Shown: piece by piece, positions 36,149 through 44,025 of the stretch | Position numbering within the stretch: position 1 is the stretch's first letter | How the letters are laid out: the number at the start of each line of letters is the position of its first letter | DNA from: Desulfuromonas sp. | GTDB lineage: Bacteria; Desulfobacterota; Desulfuromonadia; Desulfuromonadales; Geopsychrobacteraceae | DNA length: 44,025 nt | Direction: 5' to 3' | NCBI GenBank assembly: GCA_002869695.1 | Contig: PKUD01000138.1 | Coordinates: 1 to 44,025, forward strand | Translations under genes and position numbers: made by a program | The notes under the pieces: model-generated | Seen by the model: the letters and a program-made list of their open reading frames with translations, nothing else | What the model was told of the DNA's origin: nothing | The model's database searches: none

Positions 36149-37473
36149 AATAACTTCTCCTCTGGTTGTGCGCGTTTTTCCTGCTCCCGGCCGAGCTTGT
36201 AACAGAGCCAGGACCAGACACCGGCCAGCGGCACGGCGATAAAAGCGATTGCCGAAAGACCGAAACCGAGCGCCTGCAGGCCCGCGTAGGCCCAGGCGCT
36301 GAGCACATCGCCGCTGCGATAAATCGCCGTATCGATGACGTTTTTCGCCTTGTACTTCTCTTCCTGCCCAAGCACTACGTAGAGCATCTCGCGGGACGGT
36401 TTCATGATCGCGTAATTCCCCGCCCGACGGACCACCTGGACAATCACCAGCACCCCCAGCAGCGGCGCCAGGCCAAGCACCAGGAAGCCAGCCCCCAGCA
36501 GCAGTGGGACCAGCGCCAGAGTCCAGCCGATGCCGAGGGCTTTGACGATCCGACCGGTCAGAAAGACCTGAATGAGAATTGTCAGTCCGTTGGTGGCAAA
36601 ATCCATTGCGGCAAAGACCGTGGTGCGCTGCGCGGGGTCGCTGAAACTGTCGCGAACGATCTGCGCCTGCTGAAAGTAGAGGAAGGTCGACAGGGTCGTG
36701 TAGAACAGGATCAGCAAGCCGATGCCGAGCAGGTAGGGAGATTTTGCCAGCAGGCGTAATCCGCCCCAGATGCTGCCGCCCATCCCCTCTCCTTTGCCAT
36801 CGGGCTCTGTCCCTGCTCCGGTTGCTGCCTTGCCGGCTGTGCCGTCACGCCAGGCGATCAGGCGCCGGACGCAAAAGACTGCCCAGCTCAGACACCCGGC
36901 TGAAATGAGCAGCAGGTTCGTCGGCCCGAGCGGCAGTGCCAGGGTCGCGGTCAGCGCTGGACCGGTCAAGGCGCCGGCGGTCCCGCCAGCGGCGATAAAA
37001 CCGAACAGGCGCCTGGCCTGGTCGTTGCTGTAGATATCGGCCATAAAACTCCAGAAGACCGACACGATGAACAGATTGAAGACGCTGGTCCAGATAAAGA
37101 AGGCGCGCGCCACCCAGGCGTGGGTCAGACCGGAACGGAACAGCACAAAGAAGAGCAGCAGGTTGGCGATAAAAAACAGATAAATCCAGGGCAGGAACTG
37201 CTTGCAGGAGTAACGGGAGGTCACCCAGCCGAACAGCGGGACGGCTGCCAACATGGCCAGAAAGGTGCCGGTGAACAGCCACTGCAGGCTTTCCACCCCA
37301 CCGGCGATGCCCATCTCGTCACGCATCGGGCGGATGATGTAATAGGAACAGAGCAGGGCAAAGAAGTAACTGAACGACCAGAGCAGCGCCCGAACCTCGT
37401 CCTGCTCCACCTTGACCAGGCCGGTCAGGCGTCTTTGAAATCCTGCTTTTCCGCTATCGGGATGCTTAACCAT
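36145..37473 (-). CDS. ATP/ADP-carrier-like (NTT/MFS-type) membrane protein
   Basis: The 442-aa protein has about 12 hydrophobic helices with a hydrophilic, glycine-rich central loop at about 210-232. Motifs YYIIRPMRDEMG and FWSFMADIYSNDQARRLFGF resemble the nucleotide-transporter-like (TlcC) branch of the major facilitator superfamily, widely found in free-living Proteobacteria where the substrate is unknown. True ATP/ADP exchange is doubtful outside intracellular bacteria. It ends in a basic, charged tail. It overlaps the Tat-signal aldo/keto reductase gene by 4 nt, so the two probably act in one pathway. Confidence 0.8.
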   Translation of the reverse strand: MVKHPDSGKAGFQRRLTGLVKVEQDEVRALLWSFSYFFALLCSYYIIRPMRDEMGIAGGVESLQWLFTGTFLAMLAAVPLFGWVTSRYSCKQFLPWIYLFFIANLLLFFVLFRSGLTHAWVARAFFIWTSVFNLFIVSVFWSFMADIYSNDQARRLFGFIAAGGTAGALTGPALTATLALPLGPTNLLLISAGCLSWAVFCVRRLIAWRDGTAGKAATGAGTEPDGKGEGMGGSIWGGLRLLAKSPYLLGIGLLILFYTTLSTFLYFQQAQIVRDSFSDPAQRTTVFAAMDFATNGLTILIQVFLTGRIVKALGIGWTLALVPLLLGAGFLVLGLAPLLGVLVIVQVVRRAGNYAIMKPSREMLYVVLGQEEKYKAKNVIDTAIYRSGDVLSAWAYAGLQALGFGLSAIAFIAVPLAGVWSWLCYKLGREQEKRAQPEEKLL

Positions 37474-37534
37474 GGAGTCTCCCCCGAATGATTGAAGACC
37501 CTTTCAGTATATAGCGAAACGGGATTTTGTGTCT

Positions 37535-38020
37535 TTATCGCGTGACCTCGGACGGGGCCAGGGGGTGCACCCTGAGTTGCGCAACAGGGTGGTAGCGGCC
37601 GTTCAGCCCCCGACCTGCCAGTTCAATGAGCGCGCGCCCCCCGCCGGCAGCAGAGAGAAAGAAAAGATGGCCGTCGCACGAGCAGTCCGAGGCGCCGAAA
37701 CCGGCGACGCATGAGGTCGCCAGGGCCTTCAGCCGACCTGCCAAGCGACATTCCAGTCGCTCCCGGCCGGCGAAGACCTGCGCCCCGAGCAGGGTCGCCC
37801 GCTCAAGCAAATAATCGATGTGCCAGTGCTTGCGGACACTTGTTGACGCATGTCGCTTCAACCGTGCGCCCAGGCCACCCGGACCGAGGGCGCTGCCGAC
37901 ATAGCCGTAGTGACCCGCGGTAAAAAGGGTTTTGCCGTTGTTGCTCCGGCCGATATTTATCTCGGCGTCCTCGGCAAGCCGTAACAGCAGGATATAGGTT
38001 CCTGGACAAGCTCCGACCAT
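37535..38020 (-). CDS. DUF123 / GIY-YIG-like protein
   Basis: The 161-aa product matches the DUF123 family, a GIY-YIG-nuclease-like domain found alone or fused to endonuclease III in archaea and bacteria. Visible motifs are PGTYILLLRL at the N-terminus, GHYGYVGSALGPGGLGARLKRH (about 37-58), KHWHIDYLL and the C-terminal GFGASDCSCDGHLFF. The arginine and histidine expected for catalysis appear present, but activity is unproven. Only a weak ribosome-binding site precedes the ATG. It lies 29 nt downstream of the HIT-protein gene. Confidence 0.85.
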   Translation of the reverse strand: MVGACPGTYILLLRLAEDAEINIGRSNNGKTLFTAGHYGYVGSALGPGGLGARLKRHASTSVRKHWHIDYLLERATLLGAQVFAGRERLECRLAGRLKALATSCVAGFGASDCSCDGHLFFLSAAGGGRALIELAGRGLNGRYHPVAQLRVHPLAPSEVTR

Positions 38021-38049
38021 CGGCGATATTCTTCAGGCAGAAGGGGCGA

Positions 38050-38466
38050 TCAAGGCAACAGGTCAGCAGCAAACGCTTCAGCAACCCGCCGGCGCAGCGC
38101 TTCGATTTCATCCAGGGTATATGGCACCGTTTCGCCAATCCCCCAGATCGGCTTCGGCCAGGCTGGATCGTTCCGGTAGCGAGCGATATGGTGCACATGG
38201 AGTTGCCTGACCACGTTGCCCAGCGCGGCAATATTCAATTTGTCCGCCGCGTAGACCTCCTCAAGCCAGTTGGAAAGCAGGGCCGATTCGTTCCAGAGCT
38301 GCTCCCGTGCCGCAAGGCCGAGCTGGTGCAGTTCAGTGACATTTTCCACCTGGGGGACAAGGATAAACCAGGGGAAGGTTTTGTTGTCGGTCAGCAGCAG
38401 CCGGCAAAGCTCAAAACTGCCCAGGTCGTGGGTGTCGTTGCTCAGAATCGGGTCAAGAGTGAACAT
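38050..38466 (-). CDS. HIT-family nucleotide hydrolase-like protein
   Basis: HIT proteins cleave or transfer nucleoside phosphates such as diadenosine polyphosphates. The 138-aa product has the HIT core QLHVHHIAR with His90, His92 and His93. Compared with the consensus His-x-His-x-His, the third histidine is replaced by Ile94, while the central (nucleophile) His92 is kept. The AWPKPIWG segment at 102-109 is typical of a proteobacterial subfamily that shares this variation. A strong GAGGAGG lies 5 nt upstream of the ATG. Neighbours (rlmKL upstream, DUF123 downstream) do not fix its role. Confidence 0.87.
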   Translation of the reverse strand: MFTLDPILSNDTHDLGSFELCRLLLTDNKTFPWFILVPQVENVTELHQLGLAAREQLWNESALLSNWLEEVYAADKLNIAALGNVVRQLHVHHIARYRNDPAWPKPIWGIGETVPYTLDEIEALRRRVAEAFAADLLP

Positions 38467-38538
38467 GGTACCTCCTCGTTATGATGCCGGAATCACGCTC
38501 GCGGGGATTCAGCGCCTCGTGGAGTGAAGATTCCCACG

Positions 38539-40698
38539 CTACGCCTTCAGCCTGATCCGCCAGCAATTGTGAATCCGCGGGTTCCGCTCGAAATCAAGCG
38601 GGATCGTCCGGCCGGTAATCTCCTCGATCTCCAGTTCCGGCAGCGCCTCCGCGTCCATCTTGAACGTTCTGGCGTTGTTGGAAAAGATCAGCACCCCCCC
38701 CGGACTCAACAGCCGGGTAACTTTCTGCAACAGGACGACATAATCCCGCTGGACATCGAAGGTCCCTTCCATCCCCTTGGAATTGGAAAAAGTCGGCGGA
38801 TCGAGGAAAATCAGGTCATAGCCCGGTTCGGCTTCATCCAGCCAGGCCAGGCAATCGGCCTGAATCAATCGATGGGCAGCTGTGTCGAACCCGTTGAGGG
38901 CCAGGTTTTTCTGCGCCCAGTCCAGGTAGGTGCGCGACATATCGACCGTCGTGGTTTCGACTGCTCCGCCCATCGCCGCATGGACACTGGCTGCCCCGGT
39001 ATAGCCGAACAGGTTGAGAAAACGCGTCCCGGCGGCCATCTCCTGCAGCAGCCGCCGTGTGGCCCGATGGTCAAGAAACAGTCCGGTGTCGAGATAGTCG
39101 CTCAGGTTGACCAGGAAACGACAATTCCCCTCAGCCACCTCGAGCAGCTCACCACGCTTGTCGAGTTTTTCGTATTGACTGGTTCCTTTCTGCCGCCGCC
39201 GAACCTTGACGTGAACCTGCTCTTCGTCAATCTCCAGAACCTGCTGCAGAGCGGCCACGATCTCCAGCAATCGCCCCTCGGCCTTTTCCACCGGGATCTC
39301 TTTCGGTGGCTGATATTCCTGAAGATGCACCTGATCGTCGTAAATATCGACCGCCACGGCGTATTCAGGCAGATCTGAATCGTAAAGCCGATAGCAGTCG
39401 AACCCCTGACGTTTGGCCCACTTTGCGATCTTCTTCCGGTTCTTGCGCAACCGATTGGCGAACATCTCTGCACCGGGGGAAAGCTGGCGGATTGCGGATT
39501 TGCGGCCCGCACCTTCAGCCAAAGACTGCCAGCGATTGTCCGCACCCAGCTCAAACTGCAGCAACTGACACTTGATCGCCCCGTTGTAGAGAGTGTGAAT
39601 TTTGCCGGCACGCAAACCGATCGAACGACCGAGAGTTGTATTGGAGGTAATCACAGCCGCCCGCCAGCCGCTAAAGTGACTCGCCATTCGCTCGCCGAGA
39701 CGATTGTAGACAGTCCGCAGTTCCTTCTCCTCGCCCAATCGTTCACCATAAGGCGGGTTGGCGACGATCAGGCCGGTACGACTGCCGGGAGGAGGAACCA
39801 GTCCACCGATCGCGCGTTTCTCAAAGTGAACCTGCTTATCGATTCCAGCCTGTTCGGCATGTTGCCAGGAGGTCCTGATCGCCCGCGAATCGGTATCGTA
39901 ACCGGCGATCGAACGCAATTTCCGCTGTAGTCCTTCTGCCTTGCGTTGCATCGCTTCTTCGATCAATGCTTGCCAGTCAGGCTCCTGAAACTGCAGCCAG
40001 CCGAAAAAACCGTAATAGTCGCGGAGCAGACCGGGCGCACTGTCGGTGGCCATCAGCGCCGCTTCCACCGGCAGGGTTCCAGATCCGCACATCGGATCGA
40101 TCAACGCCCCTCCCTGTGCGACCATCTCCGGCCAACCCGCACGGATCAGGATCGCCGCGGCCAGATTCTGCTTGAGCGGCGCATGGATACCATCCAGCCG
40201 ATAGCCACGCCGATGCAGGCTCGACCCGGACAGGTCGAGAGCCAGAGTCGCCTGATCGCGGTGCAGATAAACATTGAGTCGCAGATCCGGTTTTTCCAGG
40301 TCGATGGACGGCCGTTTTCCGGACCGTTCGCGAAACTGGTCAACGATGGCATCCTTGACCTTGAGCGCGGCATAGTGGGAATGAGTGATCTGCGATTGAC
40401 TGACACTGCAGTCGATCGCCAGACTCCCCTCTGCCGCAGAATGCTCGGACCAGTCGATAGCGCGCACCCCGGCATAAAGCTGTTCCGGACTGTCCGCGAC
40501 AAACTCGCGCAGCGGGTAGAGAATTCGACTGGCCAACCGTGACCAGAGACAGGCCCGATAGGCTGTCGACAGGGTGCCGGAGAAGTAAACCCCGGCCCGT
40601 GCCTCGCGCACATCTGTCGCCCCGAGTTCTACCAGTTCATTGACCAGAAGCGGTTCGAGGCCGCGGGCCGCGGTGGCGAAAAATTGAAGTTGATGCAT
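38539..40698 (-). CDS. rlmL: Bifunctional 23S rRNA methyltransferase RlmKL
   Basis: RlmKL methylates 23S rRNA at G2445 (m2G, RlmL part) and G2069 (m7G, RlmK part; E. coli numbering). The 719-aa protein is close to the 702-aa E. coli enzyme. It has a THUMP domain (about 50-160), a first methyltransferase domain with DPMCGSGT and catalytic VANPPYGERLG, and a second, SPOUT-unrelated Rossmann domain with NLFGYTGAASV and LDPPTFSNSK. Both active sites look intact. No strong Shine-Dalgarno was seen before the ATG. Confidence 0.95.
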   Translation of the reverse strand: MHQLQFFATAARGLEPLLVNELVELGATDVREARAGVYFSGTLSTAYRACLWSRLASRILYPLREFVADSPEQLYAGVRAIDWSEHSAAEGSLAIDCSVSQSQITHSHYAALKVKDAIVDQFRERSGKRPSIDLEKPDLRLNVYLHRDQATLALDLSGSSLHRRGYRLDGIHAPLKQNLAAAILIRAGWPEMVAQGGALIDPMCGSGTLPVEAALMATDSAPGLLRDYYGFFGWLQFQEPDWQALIEEAMQRKAEGLQRKLRSIAGYDTDSRAIRTSWQHAEQAGIDKQVHFEKRAIGGLVPPPGSRTGLIVANPPYGERLGEEKELRTVYNRLGERMASHFSGWRAAVITSNTTLGRSIGLRAGKIHTLYNGAIKCQLLQFELGADNRWQSLAEGAGRKSAIRQLSPGAEMFANRLRKNRKKIAKWAKRQGFDCYRLYDSDLPEYAVAVDIYDDQVHLQEYQPPKEIPVEKAEGRLLEIVAALQQVLEIDEEQVHVKVRRRQKGTSQYEKLDKRGELLEVAEGNCRFLVNLSDYLDTGLFLDHRATRRLLQEMAAGTRFLNLFGYTGAASVHAAMGGAVETTTVDMSRTYLDWAQKNLALNGFDTAAHRLIQADCLAWLDEAEPGYDLIFLDPPTFSNSKGMEGTFDVQRDYVVLLQKVTRLLSPGGVLIFSNNARTFKMDAEALPELEIEEITGRTIPLDFERNPRIHNCWRIRLKA

Positions 40699-40732
40699 GA
40701 CGTTTCTGACTTTCTTGAGCAGAAGAAAAATC

Positions 40733-40810
40733 TTCAGCGCTGAGCGACGAAGAGCGCAAAGAACTCATCCCACAGGGATCCTCTCTGCGACCTCCGCGGT
40801 CTCGGCGGAA
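40733..40810. repeat. Dyad-symmetric element of 9-nt iterons
   Basis: Three contiguous 9-mers on the plus strand (CTCTGCGAC, CTCCGCGGT, CTCGGCGGA; 40783-40809) face three related 9-mers on the minus strand (CTTTGCGCT, CTTCGTCGC, TCAGCGCTG; 40735-40761). Between them is a small perfect palindrome, ATCCC-ACA-GGGAT (40767-40779). It lies in the non-coding gap between the M16 gene stop and the rlmKL start. Similar CTCTGCG/CTCCGCG strings occur between genes in many environmental bacteria (recalled, not searched). No second copy was seen in this window. Confidence 0.6.
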
Positions 40811-40826
40811 ATGTGCTTGTCGCCGG

Positions 40827-43784
40827 TTAAATCCGGTGCAGTTCCAAGGCAGCAGACCCCAGGTCAGCATTGGCCGATTCGAGGGCTGTTTCACCGGCCA
40901 GCACGGAAATAGCGCTGTCGGCCCTGTCCTGATGCAAATAGGTCTGTGCCGCCTCGACCAGCGACTGCCGATCGACCGTCAGCAACTGGTCCCGTAGCTG
41001 GTTGCGCATCTCCAGGGTTAACCCCTGGCGCCGGTTGGCAAATTCATGGGCCGCCTGGCCTGAGGGAGACAGGGGCCGATCCAGATCACTGAACACGGCC
41101 AGGATCGCTTCCTTGATCATTTCATCCGAAAAGTCTCCGGAAAGCAGCCACTCGATGGCCTGATCATAAACTTTGAGGGTTCGCAGAATATGGGGATCCC
41201 GGTAGGACAGCATGGAGAAGAGACCGGATTCAGTGTTGTAGCTGGCCATTCCCCCGTACGCTCCTCCCTTTTCCCGGATCTCGCGGTGCAGATATTCGGC
41301 CCGCAGCAACTTGGCCATCACCATCAGGGGGGCGGTATGCTGATGACGGTAGGGCACGGTCCTGAACACCCTGGTGACGTAAGAGACCGGAATCGACCAG
41401 ACCCAGCCCTGGCGTCTGGATGCGTTCAGCGTCAAGTCCCCATTCTGAACGCTCGCGCCGGGATTTTCCGGCAGCCGTGCCAGGAAGGTTTCCAGGGGTT
41501 CCCGGACCGCGGCGAAATTCTCCTCTTCGATTGCCACGGCGACCTGCAGACCGTTTCGCCGGAACAGCGCTGCGGCGATCTGCCGCATCTTCTCCGCCAG
41601 TCCCTGTAACTGTTCGATCGGCTGTTCCGCCTGCTTCGCCACCATCGAGACCTGCTCGAGGCCGGACCAGAGTTCACGCATCCGCGCGACCGGGGACAGG
41701 CAGGCTGCCGCAGTGCGTGCCGCGTAAGTATGCCCGGAAGCGGGGACAGAATTCTCCAGTGACACCTTGATCTGGTTGAGAACCGTGTGCAGACGCTGCA
41801 GATCGGAAAAATCGGGGGCGAGGCAAACGTCGCCGATCAGCTCGAACAGGGCCGGCAGGTTGCGCAGTAATGCCTTCCCCTTGAGCTGGATGCCGGCCTG
41901 GAAAGTTTCCAGGGCATCAGGTGCCTCCAGCAGCGAAGTCCTGGCCTGGATACCTCCGGTTACAGCTTCCAGCTTTTCGGCCATCTGCAGGTAATCCCGT
42001 TCCCCGGCACCGACCTGGGTCAGCAGACTGCAGAAGATCGGCAGATAAGGAAGCTGTTCGTCCGACAGATGATCGACCGAAAGGTTCAGGGTGACGTAAC
42101 CGACGCCATTGGTCGGCTGGCCGAACCAGGTCACCGGCACAGCCTGCAGCGTGTCCTCGGTCGCAGCGACCGGTCGCTCCGCACGGTCGATATCCTCCAG
42201 CTCCAGGGTCGGCAGACAGGAGAGGTCCTCTTCCGCTTCCTGGGCTTGCTGCAGCTGTGCGGCCCGTTCAATGATTTCGCTCTCTTCCTCGGGGGTCAGC
42301 CTGGCCCTCAAGTCCTCCAGCTCACGTCGGGTCTCTTCGTCCTGGCGCGGGCCGAGTTCACTGTCCGGCTGGAGCATCAGGGCGACCCGATGCGGATTGT
42401 CCAGCAGGTAGCGGCGCAGCAGGTTTTCAAAGAAGGGGCCTCGGTCCAGCTCCTGCCGCAGCCGGGCGACATGGTCTTCAAAGTTGAGTGCGGCCAGCGG
42501 GTCGCCACCATGAATCCAGGAGCCGATCAGGCGCATCAGCAGAATCAGCGAATAAGGGTAGCTGTCTCCGGTGACTTCCCGGTTGGAAAATTCCAGCCGG
42601 TGCAGCACCCCCTCAATCCGCTCACGGGTGAAGCCCTGTTCGGCGACGGTCGTCAGGGTTTCCAGAATCAGTTTTTCGATCGCGGGCAGGTGCTCCGGTT
42701 CGGTCCCCTGCAGACCAGCCGCGAAATAGGTGGTACGGTTATCATCCTGATAGCCGGTCCCCGGTGCCAGGTTGTCACCCAGGCCAGAATCGAGCAACGC
42801 CTTGTAGAGTGGTGCCGCGGGGTTGCCGAGCAGCAGCGAGGAGAGTACCGTCAGGGCCAGCCGCTCGAAGCTGTCGTCGATATCGCAGGTCAGCCAGGCG
42901 ACCTGGGCCAGAGACTTCTTCTCCTTGGGCTCCCCGGCATCGAGCGGGTAACTCTCGGTTAACCGGCAGGGCGTGTCCAGGCGTTGTTCGCTGGGAACCT
43001 CGCTGTCCGGCTCGATTCTCTCGAAACGACTGAGCACCCGGTCCTCGATCAGCTGTAGATGCGCCTCGAGGTCCAGATCCCCGTAACTGAAGAACCAGGC
43101 ATTGCTCGGGTGGTAATAGCGGGCATGGAACTCGCGCAGCTGCTGCCAGGTCAGTCGGGGAATATCGGCCGGCTCCCCCCCTGAATTATGCCGATACGTG
43201 GTGGTCGGATAGAGAGCCCTGCCCAGTCGCCGCGAAAGAAGGGAAGACGGATCGGACATCGCCCCCTTCATCTCGTTATAGACCACCCCCTTGTAGAGCA
43301 GGGGTGAGCCGCTGTCCGCCGGATCCTCAAACTCGATACGGTGCCCCTCCTGACTGAAATCCCGTTCGCTCAGCAGGGGGAAAAAAGCGGCGTCCAGATA
43401 GATTTCCAGCAGGTTACTGAAATCCTTGCGATTCTGGCTGGAGAACGGGTAGATGGTCCAGTCGCTGGCCGTCATTGCGTTCATAAAGGTGTTGAGGCTG
43501 CGCTTGAGCATCGAAAAAAAAGGATCACGGACCGGGAAATGCTGCGACCCGCAAAGCACCGTATGCTCAAGGATATGGGCGACGCCGGTGGAGTCATCCG
43601 GCGGGGTCCGAAAGCCGACGGAAAAGAGATGATTGTTATCATCCCGCTCAAGATGCATGAAGCGGGCACCGGTCTTCTCGTGCCGCAGACGGATCATCGT
43701 CGCATTGATCGCCGGCAGCGCATCAACCTGTTCAACAAAAAAACCGAGCAAACGCTGCCCGGACTTGTAAATATTTCCCTGCAT
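40827..43784 (-). CDS. M16C-family metalloprotease (PreP-like)
   Basis: The 985-aa protein belongs to the single-chain M16C peptidases, which close around short peptides such as targeting peptides in organelles. The inverted zinc motif is HILEH (His70, Glu73, His74). The SQEGHRIEFE segment downstream supplies a distal acidic ligand. Four repeated M16 domains are joined by a long coiled linker near residue 500 (DEETRRELEDLRARLTPEEE). No signal peptide is evident, so it is probably cytosolic. The ATG with AGAAGG 7 nt upstream is chosen over a TTG two codons earlier. Confidence 0.93.
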   Translation of the reverse strand: MQGNIYKSGQRLLGFFVEQVDALPAINATMIRLRHEKTGARFMHLERDDNNHLFSVGFRTPPDDSTGVAHILEHTVLCGSQHFPVRDPFFSMLKRSLNTFMNAMTASDWTIYPFSSQNRKDFSNLLEIYLDAAFFPLLSERDFSQEGHRIEFEDPADSGSPLLYKGVVYNEMKGAMSDPSSLLSRRLGRALYPTTTYRHNSGGEPADIPRLTWQQLREFHARYYHPSNAWFFSYGDLDLEAHLQLIEDRVLSRFERIEPDSEVPSEQRLDTPCRLTESYPLDAGEPKEKKSLAQVAWLTCDIDDSFERLALTVLSSLLLGNPAAPLYKALLDSGLGDNLAPGTGYQDDNRTTYFAAGLQGTEPEHLPAIEKLILETLTTVAEQGFTRERIEGVLHRLEFSNREVTGDSYPYSLILLMRLIGSWIHGGDPLAALNFEDHVARLRQELDRGPFFENLLRRYLLDNPHRVALMLQPDSELGPRQDEETRRELEDLRARLTPEEESEIIERAAQLQQAQEAEEDLSCLPTLELEDIDRAERPVAATEDTLQAVPVTWFGQPTNGVGYVTLNLSVDHLSDEQLPYLPIFCSLLTQVGAGERDYLQMAEKLEAVTGGIQARTSLLEAPDALETFQAGIQLKGKALLRNLPALFELIGDVCLAPDFSDLQRLHTVLNQIKVSLENSVPASGHTYAARTAAACLSPVARMRELWSGLEQVSMVAKQAEQPIEQLQGLAEKMRQIAAALFRRNGLQVAVAIEEENFAAVREPLETFLARLPENPGASVQNGDLTLNASRRQGWVWSIPVSYVTRVFRTVPYRHQHTAPLMVMAKLLRAEYLHREIREKGGAYGGMASYNTESGLFSMLSYRDPHILRTLKVYDQAIEWLLSGDFSDEMIKEAILAVFSDLDRPLSPSGQAAHEFANRRQGLTLEMRNQLRDQLLTVDRQSLVEAAQTYLHQDRADSAISVLAGETALESANADLGSAALELHRI

Positions 43785-43908
43785 AATCAATCCTTCTATG
43801 GTGGCAACCAGGAGATTGGTTTTATTCCAGCTCCTTACGCTATCAAGTGTTCCTTTATACTAACCGACTAAATGGCCATTGACCAGCACAGGCAACAGAA
43901 AATATCCG

Positions 43909-43937
43909 TTGCACTTTTAATCAGAGCATGTTAGAGA
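43909..43937 (+). promoter_or_regulatory. Probable tRNA-Pro promoter
   Basis: TTGCAC (43909-43914) is followed after 17 nt by TAGAGA (43932-43937), with the tRNA 5' end 11 nt beyond. The -35 is good and the -10 weak, but spacing and position fit a tRNA promoter. The M16 protease gene is transcribed away on the other strand. Confidence 0.45.
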
Positions 43938-43947
43938 TATCGGCCTT

Positions 43948-44024
43948 CGGAGCGTAGCGCAGCCTGGTAGCGCGCTTGGTTTGGGACCAAGATGTCGGAG
44001 GTTCGAATCCTCTCGCTCCGACCA
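43948..44024 (+). tRNA. tRNA-Pro (anticodon TGG)
   Basis: The 77-nt cloverleaf has a 7-bp acceptor stem (CGGAGCG with CGCTCCG), D arm, anticodon stem CTTGG/CCAAG with loop TTTGGGA, and T arm with TTCGAAT. The anticodon is TGG at 43982-43984, and CCA is encoded at the 3' end. The C1-G72 type first pair is characteristic of bacterial tRNA-Pro. The window ends one base later. Confidence 0.97.
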
Positions 44025-44025
44025 C

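Noticed and set aside
43341-43871. A 176-codon plus-strand frame opposite the M16 protease
   Set aside because: It is antisense to the catalytic region with the clear HILEH motif and has no recognisable features.

Overview
The window looks like a chromosomal segment of a Gram-negative deltaproteobacterium of the Desulfuromonadales/Geobacter-Pelobacter type (Desulfobacterota). This is inferred from gene order (metK - EI - HPr - PTS - rapZ - hprK - ptsN - hpf - rpoN - lptBAC - kdsCDA - pyrG - kdsB), from Kdo/LPS genes sitting beside an HPr kinase, and from the moderately high GC content. It is mostly core genome: there is no transposase, integrase, CRISPR array or prophage.

Region 1 (1-17.7 kb). 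After the tail of a nitrilase-family gene and a bidirectional terminator comes a long minus-strand run. Read in the direction of transcription it is LysR regulator, cupin, kdsB, pyrG, kdsA, kdsD, kdsC, lptC, lptA, lptB, rpoN, hpf, ptsN, hprK, rapZ, four mannose-family PTS subunits (IIA, IIB, IIC, IID), HPr, EI and metK. Kdo synthesis and activation, the LPS export ATPase and its periplasmic parts, sigma-54, ribosome hibernation and a complete phosphorelay with HPr kinase therefore lie head to tail, many with 1-20 nt overlaps. Every phosphoryl-carrying histidine and the HPr Ser46 site are present.

Region 2 (17.7-25 kb). LysR has its own promoter. Upstream of it is a second minus-strand operon: phoH, pgpH (7TM-HD), ybeY, corC, lnt. 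This is the common rRNA-maturation and envelope cluster.

Region 3 (25-31.7 kb). A divergent ettA-type ABC-F gene carries one in-frame TAA in the middle of an otherwise full-length reading frame. It faces a c-di-GMP pair on the other strand: a V4R-like/2TM/GAF/HD-GYP/PilZ protein, and a 679-aa protein with two PilZ-like segments and a GNAT-like C-terminal half.

Region 4 (31.3-35.2 kb). A 384-bp AT-rich spacer precedes cysK, which closely resembles enterobacterial CysK. A SAM-I (S-box) riboswitch with terminator follows, then metI- and metC-like PLP enzymes. This is a cysteine-to-homocysteine unit with the riboswitch inside it.

Region 5 (35.2-44 kb). On the minus strand lie a Tat-signal aldo/keto reductase coupled to an ATP/ADP-carrier-like membrane protein, a DUF123 GIY-YIG protein, a HIT protein, rlmKL and an M16C (PreP-like) protease. 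A distinctive dyad-symmetric iterated repeat sits between rlmKL and the protease. The window ends with a plus-strand tRNA-Pro(TGG).

The most notable items are the interrupted ettA, the PilZ/acyltransferase-like protein beside an HD-GYP phosphodiesterase, the complete mannose-type PTS in a regulatory setting, the internal SAM-I riboswitch and the 9-nt-iteron dyad element.
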